Source: JACDBZ01 sp038233215 (GTDB lineage: Bacteria; Chloroflexota; Limnocylindria; QHBO01). From it: a stretch of 64,000 nt of DNA. Below, piece by piece: positions 44,535-51,729 of this stretch. Position numbers and translations under genes: made by a program. The stretch covers positions 62,001 through 126,000 of the forward strand of contig JBBSML010000003.1 of assembly GCA_038233215.1 (NCBI GenBank). The letters run 5' to 3'. Under the pieces are notes generated by a model, which was not told the origin of the DNA, did no database searches, and saw nothing but the letters and a program-made list of their open reading frames with translations. Numbering within the stretch: the stretch's first letter is position 1; each line of letters begins with the position of its first letter.

Positions 44535-44878
44535 CCCGCTCTTCACACGCCACCATCGCCATCGCCAGCCTTATCTCCGAACGTGACTGGCAACGGCAAG
44601 TCACCGATGCCGCGGATCTGCTCGGCTGGTCGTGGTGCCACTTCCGACCTGCCATGACATCGAAGGGATGGCGCACGCCGGTCTCGGGTCCACTCGGGTC
44701 TGGCTTCGTCGACCTCGTCCTGGTCCGTGGCGATCGCCTCGTCATGGTCGAGCTGAAGGCTGAGCACGGACGGCTGACGATCGAGCAGCGCACCGTGATC
44801 GACCTGCTTCGTCCAGCGGTTGAAGTCCATGTCTGGCGTCCGACCGATCTCGAGATCGCGCTGGAGGTACTGCGATGA
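44531..44878 (+). CDS. VRR-NUC domain nuclease
   Basis: A 115-aa PD-(D/E)XK fold protein of the VRR-NUC type: GPLGSGFVDLVLVRGDRLVMVELKAEHGRL carries the Asp, Glu-x-Lys metal site (written here only by positions about 60-85). GTG start overlaps the primase-helicase stop (GTGA). Such enzymes often resolve branched DNA and are common in phages and satellites. Confidence 0.85.
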   Translation: MTRSSHATIAIASLISERDWQRQVTDAADLLGWSWCHFRPAMTSKGWRTPVSGPLGSGFVDLVLVRGDRLVMVELKAEHGRLTIEQRTVIDLLRPAVEVHVWRPTDLEIALEVLR

Positions 44879-45108
44879 GCGGACGCCTGCCCACGATCCG
44901 CGCCACGTGCCACGTCTGCGCCGAACGGCGCCCTCTCGATGAGCTGTTGAGCGTCGAGCGTAGGCGGCAACCAGTCCCGATCTACCTGTGCCGGCCAGGC
45001 TCAACGAAGACCGCCTGCTTCGGCCGCATCCAGAAGGGCGTCGGGGTCAGTCGCGTTCGCTCGGCAATGACCGACGTCAAGCCGCTCATGGGAAAGGAAG
45101 ACCGATGA
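44875..45108 (+). CDS. Small zinc-ribbon-like element protein
   Basis: A 77-aa protein with CHVC near residue 12 and a second pair (YLCRPG... TAC) near residue 40, the spacing of a zinc-binding knuckle. Overlaps the VRR-NUC stop (ATGA) and the next gene. Function unknown; DNA or RNA binding is possible. Confidence 0.6.
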   Translation: MSGRLPTIRATCHVCAERRPLDELLSVERRRQPVPIYLCRPGSTKTACFGRIQKGVGVSRVRSAMTDVKPLMGKEDR

Positions 45109-45272
45109 CCAACGCACCCGATGCCGACGAGGTCTGGGCCGACGCCTCGATTGCCGAGGCGTCGCTGCTCGCCCATGCCAAGTCGTTGATTGCGAGGGCG
45201 GTCGAGGAAAGCCTCGCGGCCGTCGAGCCGGAGATGCGCGCACTCGCGGCGAGGCGGCACGGCGGTTCCTGA
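45105..45272 (+). CDS. Small acidic element protein (55 aa)
   Basis: Starts MTNAPDADEVWADASIAEAS and is predicted to be one helical stretch. A ribosome site (aaggaag) precedes the ATG, which overlaps the zinc-ribbon gene's stop (ATGA). No family recognised. Confidence 0.55.
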   Translation: MTNAPDADEVWADASIAEASLLAHAKSLIARAVEESLAAVEPEMRALAARRHGGS

Positions 45273-45439
45273 TGGCCGTGACCGTCGAGACGCGACGTGT
45301 CACCGAGCAGCACCTCGACCGGCTGAAGGTCACCGACCAGGAGGTCGCGCTCTGGTCCGAGCTGGTCGGCCTGCGCCAGACGTTGCAACGTCTTCGCCGC
45401 GAGCTTGAGGACTACGAGGACGGCGAACGTGTCCATTGA
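45272..45439 (+). CDS. Small coiled-coil element protein (55 aa)
   Basis: Starts MAVTVETRRVTEQHLDRLKV and continues as a long helix rich in Leu, Glu and Arg (LWSELVGLRQTLQRLRRELE). Its ATG overlaps the preceding stop (TGATG). A coiled coil is likely; function unknown. Confidence 0.55.
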   Translation: MAVTVETRRVTEQHLDRLKVTDQEVALWSELVGLRQTLQRLRRELEDYEDGERVH

Positions 45440-45565
45440 AGCGATGAAAGGGCCGATGCCCGACCCGGGGTACACACCGACATGGCGGCAAATCCCTGTA
45501 GACCATCGGCCAGTGCCCTCCCCCGCGCTGCATCCCGAAACAGTTGAAGAAACGGAGCCCAATCC

Positions 45566-45937
45566 ATGGCTGAACCACCGATCCTCAAGGCTAATCACAT
45601 CCTGGCGGTCCGCTCGACGGGTGCGAAGATCCCGCCACCGAGCCACCTCAGCGCCCATTCGAAGCGGTTCTGGCAGCAGATCAGCGCTTCCTGGGACCTG
45701 GAGAGTCACCATCTGCGCATCTTGGAGCTGGCCTGTGGGGCGCTCGACCGTGGAGAGGAGGCTCGCCTCGCGATCACGCGTGACGGCGCCTACCAGCCTG
45801 CTCGCGACGGTTTCAAGATGCACCCCGCCATCTCCGTTGAGCGCGAAAGCTCGCGGACGGCGCTGCGAGCTCTCCGCGAGTTGGGCTTCGATGTCAGCGA
45901 CCAGGCGCCCTCGCAGCGCAACCGGAAGGCGAGCTAG
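45566..45937 (+). CDS. terS: Phage terminase small subunit (P27 type)
   Basis: A 123-aa protein with the P27-family pattern: HLSAHSKRFWQQISASWDLE, then ITRDGAYQPARDGFKMHPAI, then RTALRALRELGF. Ribosome site ggag 8 nt before ATG. TerS recognises the packaging site and normally works with TerL, which is absent. In satellites, TerS can redirect a helper phage's terminase. A 126-nt stretch just upstream has no clear gene. Confidence 0.8.
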   Translation: MAEPPILKANHILAVRSTGAKIPPPSHLSAHSKRFWQQISASWDLESHHLRILELACGALDRGEEARLAITRDGAYQPARDGFKMHPAISVERESSRTALRALRELGFDVSDQAPSQRNRKAS

Positions 45938-46329
45938 TGCCGCGTCTTCAACGTCGTGGCCTCGGCCGCTCCGACCAGCTCAACGTCGAAGAGCGGACCG
46001 ATCTGTGGGGCGCACCGTTGTTCGGCCGGCCCGGCTTCCCCGACGAGGCAGCTCGACGAGCCGCCTGGTTCGACCATCGCGACGAGATGCTCGATGAATT
46101 CATCGAACGGTTTCCGCTGCTACGGCCAGAAGCGTTCTGGCAGTTCGAGCCGGGTATCCCCGATGCCTTGCGCGACGGCGACGCTCCCGACTCCCTTCAA
46201 CAGCTCGACGACCTAGAGCGGCGTCGGCTGGCGTGGCTGCGCTCCAACGGCGAGCTCACCGATCACGAGCTTCAACAACTACCTCATGAAGGAGATCATC
46301 ATCATGACGACCATCGACCCGCGGCCTGA
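45937..46329 (+). CDS. Element hypothetical protein (130 aa)
   Basis: Starts at GTG and overlaps the TerS stop. The middle is rich in aromatic and acidic residues (LFGRPGFPDEAARRAAWFDH, RPEAFWQFEPGIPDALRDGD) and the end in His (GDHHHDDH). The site is where TerL usually lies, but no ATPase or nuclease motif exists. Function unknown. Confidence 0.6.
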   Translation: MPRLQRRGLGRSDQLNVEERTDLWGAPLFGRPGFPDEAARRAAWFDHRDEMLDEFIERFPLLRPEAFWQFEPGIPDALRDGDAPDSLQQLDDLERRRLAWLRSNGELTDHELQQLPHEGDHHHDDHRPAA

Positions 46330-46819
46330 CGAGGCCGATGCAAGCGCTCCAGTCGCCGCCCAGGCGCCGCAGGACGGCCCACAAGCGGCGGAACAGGCGG
46401 AACCGGCCGAGGATGCCGCCGACACCGCCCTGGTGCGCAGCCTTCGCCTCGAGAGCCGTGGCCGCAAGGACCGAGTCCGAGCCCTGGAGTCCAGGATCGC
46501 CGAGCTCGAGCAGGAGGTCGGAGATCACCGCACTTACCGCCTCGATCATGCGGTCCGAGAGGCGAACGCCGGCCGCCCGCGGCGATTGGCCGACGTGTCG
46601 GACCTGTTCGTCTTCAGCTCGGCTGCCGATCTGCTCGACGACAACGGCGCGCCCGATCCGAACAAGATCCAGGCCGCTCTCGACCAGCTCATCGACAAAA
46701 AGCCGCACCTTGTCCAGCGCACTTCGGGATGGGATGGCGGCCTCCGTGGGTCAACCGTTCCGCCTCCTGCACCTTCACTCGGCGGTCTCATCGGAGCCGC
46801 AGCGCGCGGAGAAGACTGA
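46304..46819 (+). CDS. Scaffold-like capsid-assembly protein
   Basis: A 171-aa, highly charged protein. The N-terminal third is acidic and Ala/Pro-rich, then a coiled coil (RKDRVRALESRIAELEQEV) and a C-terminal block (DLFVFSSAADLLDDNGAPDP, then IDKKPHLVQR). This resembles the scaffold proteins that precede phage capsid genes. The ATG with aaggag upstream (atgaaggagatc) was chosen. It overlaps the preceding gene. Assignment is by position and sequence style only. Confidence 0.55.
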   Translation: MTTIDPRPDEADASAPVAAQAPQDGPQAAEQAEPAEDAADTALVRSLRLESRGRKDRVRALESRIAELEQEVGDHRTYRLDHAVREANAGRPRRLADVSDLFVFSSAADLLDDNGAPDPNKIQAALDQLIDKKPHLVQRTSGWDGGLRGSTVPPPAPSLGGLIGAAARGED

Positions 46820-46832
46820 GGGCATGAGAAGG

Positions 46833-46866
46833 GCCGGGGCGGCAGGCGGAGAACCGCCGCCCCGGC
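46833..46866. terminator. GC-rich hairpin between convergent element genes
   Basis: GCCGGGGCGGC pairs with GCCGCCCCGGC across a 12-nt loop that itself can form GGCGG/CCGCC. Located between the scaffold-like gene and the opposite capsid operon, it probably ends both transcripts. No U-run. Confidence 0.65.
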
Positions 46867-46880
46867 TTATGAATCGCTCG

Positions 46881-47051
46881 CTACTTCTTCGAGGAGGTCG
46901 GCTTCTTCGGCTTCTCCTCCACCTCCGTCGCGATCCCACGGAGTGTGAGACGGGCGGCCGTCGCCTCATCGGTATCGAACTCCTTGCCGGCACCGTGGAG
47001 ACGACCGTCGAGCGTGACCTGCGTCCCTTCACGCACCTTCAGCCGCTTCAC
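46881..47051 (-). CDS. Small basic element protein (56 aa)
   Basis: Starts at GTG in a GTGA overlap with the capsid gene's stop. Sequence begins MKRLKVREGTQVTLDGRLHG, a beta-like fold, and ends in a Lys-rich tail (EEKPKKPTSSKK). Position after the capsid gene suggests a capsid cement, head or regulatory protein; no family is sure. Confidence 0.6.
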   Translation of the reverse strand: MKRLKVREGTQVTLDGRLHGAGKEFDTDEATAARLTLRGIATEVEEKPKKPTSSKK

Positions 47052-47917
47052 GGTGTGACACCGGTCAGCACGACGAGACCGGCAGGGTTGAGCGCGCCGA
47101 TGTCCATGCGAGCAACGATGCGGAGCGCCACCTGGTCATAGTTCCCGTAGGTCTCACGGAGCACGTCGAGGCGCGGTTCGAGGTCCCGACCAATCGCGAC
47201 CTGGTTCATGTCCGCGAGGATCACGGTGCCAGTGGCAAGCTGCGTCGTGACATACACCGGGATGCCCAGAAGCGTCATGCGGCCCGCCTCGGCGGGTGAC
47301 GACTGCAACAGGTAGCCGCCGCTGCCAGCTCCCTCGCGCTGCTTGTGGAGGGCGATGAAGACCGCGGGGTTCATGAACCAGGCGGTCGGGGTGGCATCGT
47401 TCGCCATCGCCGTTCCGACCGCGTCGTACGCGACATCGACGGTCGGCGTGCCAACGAGGCCGGTGACCGCTGCGCCGGTCTGAGCAGCCAGGCCGGTGAT
47501 CGTGTTCGCCGCCCCGGTGCCGGCCAGGAAGGCAGAGTCGAGTTCGCGGGCGATGGCGCGGATGAACGCGTCACCGATCAACGTCTCGACGTTCCCGACC
47601 GAGTTTCTGGCGAGCTCGTTGCTGAGCCGATGCAGAACCTTGAGGCTCTTGAGGCTCGTCGGGAGCAAGGTCATCTCGTCGTAAAGCGGGTCAACCTCTG
47701 CGATCAATGTGTTTTCGCTGCGCCAGGGATCGGCCAGGTTGATGCTCGCGATACGCGGGACGCGGACTGGAGCGCCGCCACGAGCATCGAAGACACGATC
47801 GGACGGGGTGGCCTGCAGGACGATGGAGCGATCGGCGAGAGGGTCGAACAGGATGGGGATGACGCGCTCGGGCGTCAGGACGCCGCCGATGGCGTCGGTG
47901 GTATAGCCGCTAGGCAT
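47048..47917 (-). CDS. HK97-family major capsid protein
   Basis: A 289-aa protein with HK97-like style: N-arm, then LLPTSLKSLKVLHRLSNELA, FIRAIARELDSAFLAGTG, PTAWFMNPAVFIALHKQREG, LLGIPVYVTTQLATGTVILA and VALRIVARMDIGALNPAGLV. This is the most reliable structural gene in the element. No separate protease gene was found; some HK97-type capsids do not need one. On the opposite strand from the other late genes. Confidence 0.85.
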   Translation of the reverse strand: MPSGYTTDAIGGVLTPERVIPILFDPLADRSIVLQATPSDRVFDARGGAPVRVPRIASINLADPWRSENTLIAEVDPLYDEMTLLPTSLKSLKVLHRLSNELARNSVGNVETLIGDAFIRAIARELDSAFLAGTGAANTITGLAAQTGAAVTGLVGTPTVDVAYDAVGTAMANDATPTAWFMNPAVFIALHKQREGAGSGGYLLQSSPAEAGRMTLLGIPVYVTTQLATGTVILADMNQVAIGRDLEPRLDVLRETYGNYDQVALRIVARMDIGALNPAGLVVLTGVTP

Positions 47918-48064
47918 AAGAAAAGCACCTCAGAAGTCAGATGGACTGCCGGGGGCGTCGTTCCGACGCTCACCGTTGACCCGTCCGGGCGCTTTACCGT
48001 CACGCCCACCGCGTCCGCGGCGACCGCTCTGTTTATTGTAGCGCTCGCGCTAACATCAGCGCCG

Positions 48065-48283
48065 ATGGTGGTACAGCTCCGTGACCGTGACGTGATCGAC
48101 CTGGCGTCCACCATCGACGCCCTGGCGACATACGCAGTTGCCTTCGATGAGATCAGCGAGGCGGATGGCGCGTCCTACAGCGCCGCGGATTTCGTGGCGT
48201 GGCTCCGGCTCGAAACGAGGGCGACTCACGACGATCGTGACGACGACACGCGTGCGGCAGGGCAGCGGCGGTGGCGCGGCTGA
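48065..48283 (+). CDS. Element small acidic protein (72 aa)
   Basis: Starts MVVQLRDRDVIDLASTIDAL. TAACAT lies 8 nt upstream, so a leaderless mRNA is plausible. It is divergent from the capsid gene. No DNA-binding motif; function unknown. It might be a small regulator controlling element genes. Confidence 0.45.
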   Translation: MVVQLRDRDVIDLASTIDALATYAVAFDEISEADGASYSAADFVAWLRLETRATHDDRDDDTRAAGQRRWRG

Positions 48284-48666
48284 TCTGGAGGCGAATCTCT
48301 GACACGTGTCAAGGGTGTTTCGGTAACGCTCCCATCGCGGGAGGGTTTGCCCCATCCAGATCAACTACCGCCACGATGGCGGTAGATATTCCGATACGGA
48401 AGATCTACTCGGCCTGAGCACTTTCGGCAACAGTTGCCGAAAGTGGATACTCCCTTCGAGAGGCGTCACCTGTGTCAAAGTGATACCGGTTATAGGCTTG
48501 ACACTTCCCTTAGTACCCATCCTTGATGATGCCTAGAGGTAGCAGCGTGCTACCGCTATTCACGGTCGGATCGGTGCGTGAGGATACCGGCGGCTCTTGC
48601 TGAGCAACTAACTGTGTGCCCTGCGCTCACCTCCTCACGCTCAGAGCACGCCGCAACTCACTAACG
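48284..48666. other. Non-coding end of the element with clustered inverted repeats
   Basis: No gene is seen. Inverted repeats include TGACACGTGTCA (48300-48311), CTCCC/GGGAG (48329-48343), CTACCGCC/GGCGGTAG (48365-48385), a 12-bp-arm hairpin CACTTTCGGCAA/TTGCCGAAAGTG (48419-48445) and GGTAGCA/TGCTACC (48538-48554). GTGTCAA and TTGACAC also occur as a facing pair. This could be replication origin, operators or att-arm DNA. Confidence 0.75.
48600..48612 (+). repeat. Candidate integrase arm site (right copy)
   Basis: CTGAGCAACTAAC, identical to 40756-40768, 54 nt before attR. A degenerate copy (gcaactcactaac) follows closer to attR. Confidence 0.45.
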
Positions 48667-48707
48667 CGCTTAGAAGGCGGTTGCTCTGTCCTCTGAGCTA
48701 CGGGGAC
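48667..48707. repeat. attR (41-bp core, tRNA-Arg 5' half only)
   Basis: Same 41 bases as attL. It is a 5' tRNA fragment without the acceptor 3' strand or T-arm, so not a functional tRNA. Confidence 0.9.
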
Positions 48708-48790
48708 GTGTGAAATCGGTACGGATCCGGCACGGGACTATACTCGACGTCCAGCGCCGACCCGCTGCACTCCGGAGGGAACCCGAGCCA

Positions 48791-49192
48791 ATGCCAAGCG
48801 CGATGCGGCCGCGAATCAGCGTGATCAATGACAACGCGCAGTTCCTCGCTCTCATGTCGGCAATCCTCGACGAGGATGCCGGGTACGAGGTTGCGCTGTT
48901 CACCGGCGAGGCGACGACGATGGCGGAGCTGGCCGCATCGACGCCCGACCTGATCGTGGTCGACCTGCTGCTGGGCGGCGCCTCGGGTTGGGAGATCGTT
49001 GCACTCTCACGTTCCGACCCGCGATTGGCTGGCGTTCCGATCATCGTCTGCTCGGCCGATGTGGTTGCCCTGCGTGCTCGCGACGCCGAGCTGAAGCAGA
49101 TTGGCGGCCTCCACGTGCTGGCCAAGCCATTCGGCATCGATGAGCTCACCGGACTGGTCGAGCAACTGATCGGCGTACCCGTCAGCGGCTAG
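48791..49192 (+). CDS. Stand-alone response-regulator receiver protein
   Basis: A 133-aa receiver domain: phospho-acceptor Asp in LIVVDLLLGG, Ser in IVCSADV, Lys in VLAKPFG. The first acidic pair is Asn-Asp (VINDNAQ) rather than Asp-Asp, so phosphorylation may be weaker. No output domain. GGAGGG about 12 nt upstream. It lies just right of the element, in what was tRNA upstream DNA. Confidence 0.85.
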   Translation: MPSAMRPRISVINDNAQFLALMSAILDEDAGYEVALFTGEATTMAELAASTPDLIVVDLLLGGASGWEIVALSRSDPRLAGVPIIVCSADVVALRARDAELKQIGGLHVLAKPFGIDELTGLVEQLIGVPVSG

Positions 49193-49203
49193 ACTGACCG
49201 GCA

Positions 49204-49503
49204 ATGCCCGACGAACCGATCATCACTCCCGTCGCGTTGCAGCGAACCCAGATTGACGTCGATCGTGAGCTGCTGCGAGACGAGGATCTCCTCAATGAAG
49301 AGCATCTGCGACGCATGGACCAGGTTCTTCTGCGCCGCAACCTCGATCACGCCCGCATGTTCAGCAGGAAGCTCAGCCTCGAGCTCCAACAGTACGTGCA
49401 CCTTTACACCCCCGAGGCGAATGAGTTCCGACGCCGGATCGAGAAATACCTGGTCATGGAACGCATGATCGAGCGCGAGATGGCGCGTCGCCACACCTAC
49501 TGA
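49204..49503 (+). CDS. Conserved hypothetical protein (99 aa)
   Basis: A charged, helical protein (RELLRDEDLLNEEHLRRMDQ, then RRRIEKYLVMERMIEREMAR). TAGACT lies 8 nt before the ATG (leaderless signature). Close behind the receiver gene, so perhaps co-acting. No family recognised. Confidence 0.65.
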   Translation: MPDEPIITPVALQRTQIDVDRELLRDEDLLNEEHLRRMDQVLLRRNLDHARMFSRKLSLELQQYVHLYTPEANEFRRRIEKYLVMERMIEREMARRHTY

Positions 49504-49505
49504 CC

Positions 49506-49850
49506 TCAGGCGATCGCGCGCTGCGGCTGCCGACGCGTCGATGCGTGACCGCCGTCACTACCGGTCTCGCGCTCCTCGACCATATCCTCGAGCACCGTTC
49601 GCACCCAGCCCGACAGGCGCGGCATCTCGAAAAGAGAGAAGGTCAGGCCGCGCGACTCCAGCTCACCGTGATCCCAGCCATGGAACTCGCGTCGGGCCGC
49701 GACGCCGCACATCTCGTCGTACAGCTCGGGCCAGCCGACCCCCTTGCGGTGGTGGCAGAAGCGAATGAATGAGACCACGTCGGGGGGCGGGGGCTCCCCC
49801 GACGTCCCGGGCCGCGTGGCGGCGTCAGACACGGACGGCCGCTGCGTCAT
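49506..49850 (-). CDS. Conserved hypothetical protein (114 aa)
   Basis: Contains a compact block VVSFIRFCHHRKGVGWPELY followed by DEMCGVAARREFHGWDHGEL and LTFSLFEMPRLSGWVRTVLE. The pattern (His, Cys, Trp) suggests a folded domain. The ATG is preceded by ggagag at 9 nt. Convergent with its neighbour. No family name recognised. Confidence 0.65.
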   Translation of the reverse strand: MTQRPSVSDAATRPGTSGEPPPPDVVSFIRFCHHRKGVGWPELYDEMCGVAARREFHGWDHGELESRGLTFSLFEMPRLSGWVRTVLEDMVEERETGSDGGHASTRRQPQRAIA

Positions 49851-50106
49851 GCGATGGCACTCTCCAGGGTTCAGGTGGTGAGACAGATGGATCCGGACTA
49901 TCGGTCTGACGATGAGGGCAAGGACCGGCGCAGATCGTAGGCCTGATCACGGCCAAATCGGAAGGGGTATGTCCACGAACTTCTCCACAACCTCCCCGAC
50001 GGCGCTTACCGCTGGTGGAGATCTCGGCCCTCGGTCAGCCGCGACCGGCAACGCAAGACCTCGACATCCTCATCGGGCGTCGGCATGATGATGCTGAGAC
50101 CCGACA

Positions 50107-50313
50107 GTGAGGACTGAAATGCAAGCTACTGTGGGCGACGAACGAGACTGGAAGCGACGCGGGGTCCTCCTGACGACGCCCGGAGTGTGGCAGCCCGGTT
50201 TCGGCGTGCCCTTCCTGTCGCCGATGCCCGGCCAATTCCTGGCGAAGGACCTGACACTGTTCGCCGTCTCAATCTGGACCGCGGGGGAGGCCCTTCGCGC
50301 CGCCAGACGATGA
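50107..50313 (+). pseudogene. Remnant of a DUF417/DoxX-like membrane protein
   Basis: The end LLTTPGVWQPGFGVPFLSPM, then PGQFLAKDLTLFAVSIWTAG, resembles the C-terminal part of YkgB/DUF417 membrane proteins; the N-terminal two thirds are absent. The starting residues (MRTEMQATVGDERDWKRR) are not membrane-like. A truncated gene is most likely, though a small ORF remains possible. Confidence 0.4.
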
Positions 50314-50517
50314 GATGCGATGAGCGACGTGAGGTACAACTCGCGTCGCCTCCCTGACGTCAAGCGCCGGGCCAGCCCGCGTACTATCGACCGATGACCT
50401 CCCGTGTCCCATACCGCGCTCGGCGCATGACGCAAGCAGCCCGCCTCGGAAGTCGCGGATCGAGGCGTCGACCCGCCACGGGGTCCCACCACCTCGACCC
50501 TTGATTACACAGCTCGC

Positions 50518-50720
50518 CTACTGGACCGCTGGCTCGTTCGGGATGATGACCCAGCAGACCGCGTAGGGGACGATCCCCGGGATGCCCCCAGGCAACAGGA
50601 GCAGGATCCAGAAAGCCCGCACGAGCCAGAGAGGCAGCCCGAGCCGCTCGGCCATGCCACCGGCCACGCCGGCGACCAACGGTGTCGGCGAGAGCGATAG
50701 AGCCTGGCTGTGTCAGCCAT
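50518..50720 (-). pseudogene. PspC-domain protein, frameshifted
   Basis: From an ATG with a weak upstream ggaa site, the frame reads MADTARLYRS. After that the correct continuation lies in another frame: TPLVAGVAGGMAERLGLPLW, then VRAFWILLLLPGGIPG and a final VIIPNEPAVQ. This is a standard PspC domain (envelope stress). The shift lies at about 50684-50690. One missing base (or two extra) would explain it. Confidence 0.75.
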
Positions 50721-51087
50721 GTTCAAAGGTTCCTTTCGTCGTATCGGACTAATCGTCGACCTGCCGTCGTGCTGGCTCACGACAATGAACCGATCGGGCC
50801 GCGACGCCGTTTCGTTGGCACATCAACGGAGGCACGCCCATCGTACGCCTCGTCGCCATTGCCGCCAGACCGACACCATCGTGTTCTCCGACCCGATGAC
50901 AGCGCAAAGTGTCGAGCTGCACGACGGGGACTTCGTCTCGTTCGGCGGCGGCGGAGTCGGTCCGGAGGGAGGTCCGGCTCCGCCGATCTGTCGTGGCTCA
51001 ATCCGCCAGACCCTTCATGCCTCGGTGAGGCGTTCGGCGTCCACAGCCTCAGTCAGGTGAATGACGTTGAACTTCGGCCGTGAGGGC
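50721..51087. other. Intergenic spacer (367 bp), nothing recognised
   Basis: No frame with a ribosome site or family match on either strand. Confidence 0.5.
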
Positions 51088-51435
51088 TCAAGGTGGCGAT
51101 CCTCGTGCCCGGCGCGGCTGCGACATGGCGTAGGCCGCGCCGAGCTCGACCCAGCGAGCGAGATCGGCGTCGACGGCGATGCCAGGCGGGGCGACGTAGA
51201 CCACTCCACGCGCTGGGCGCCCTGTGAAATCCATCGGTCGGGTATGGGGTCTCGCCAGCGCAGCGTCGTGGCCATCTGGGCCGACCCGAACCATCAGATC
51301 GTCCCCCACGATCCCGACCGCCATGCGGTCGCCGACCATGAATGCGATCCCGCCGAACATCTTCCGCTCAGTCACCTCGGCGTGGCGAGTGAGAAGGGAC
51401 CGGATTCGTTCGGCCAGCGCTTCGTCAAAGGCCAT
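51088..51435 (-). CDS. TfoX N-terminal domain protein
   Basis: A 115-aa protein matching the TfoX/Sxy N-terminal fold: RHAEVTERKMFGGIAFMVGD, then MAVGIVGDDLMVRVGPDGHD and TGRPARGVVYVAPPGI. In gammaproteobacteria TfoX promotes competence; short homologues elsewhere are of unknown function. ATG with aagga 7 nt upstream. Confidence 0.85.
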   Translation of the reverse strand: MAFDEALAERIRSLLTRHAEVTERKMFGGIAFMVGDRMAVGIVGDDLMVRVGPDGHDAALARPHTRPMDFTGRPARGVVYVAPPGIAVDADLARWVELGAAYAMSQPRRARGSPP

Positions 51436-51729
51436 TCGTTGATCCTTGATGCGGGGCGGACGCCACCGATGGTAGCTGTCCATCCATGAACGGGATGTCG
51501 CTGCATGCGTTTCGGAGTCCTGCGGCCGGAGCGCCGCGCACACCGCGATGGCGGTAAGGGCAAGGTGGTACATCACGCCGGATCGGCAGGCCATCGCACT
51601 CGTCGCGAATGCGCCGAATGGCCTCAAGGTCGCCGTCCCACAGGGCGGCATGGCCCGCGACGCCCCAGCAGCAACGCGCGTTCAGCTTGTCGTGGCGCGC
51701 CTGAGCCTGCGCATGCTCGCGAGCGGCCG

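Larger units (their letters stand above)
40635..48707. mobile_element. tRNA-Arg integrated element, about 8.07 kb, phage-satellite-like
   Basis: Perfect 41-bp direct repeats (40635-40675 and 48667-48707) bound a set of non-housekeeping genes: integrase next to the left end, then short coupled genes, D5-type primase-helicase, VRR-NUC, small terminase, scaffold-like and major capsid proteins. There are no genes for large terminase, portal, maturation protease, tail or lysis. Length and content fit a capsid-carrying phage satellite. A remnant of a larger prophage is the alternative, but most genes look intact and tightly coupled. Confidence 0.85.

Noticed and set aside
45429..45565. A GTG-started frame before terS (IEAMKGPMPDPGYTPTWRQI).
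   Set aside because: It runs on out of frame through terS with low-complexity Arg/Ser sequence and has no stop of its own nearby, so a real gene is doubtful.
48667..48707. A second tRNA-Arg gene right of the element.
   Set aside because: Only the 5' half is present; the T-arm and 3' acceptor strand are missing. It is the attR repeat.
50395..50504. A 36-codon Arg-rich ORF with TACTAT shortly upstream.
   Set aside because: Composition matches frame-shadow sequence, no ribosome site and no motif.
51436..51729. A minus-strand open stretch with coding-like residues (HDKLNARCCWGVAGHAALWD) between the TfoX-like and GGDEF genes.
   Set aside because: No start codon with ribosome site, no family recognised, and it joins the shifted frame of the GGDEF gene.
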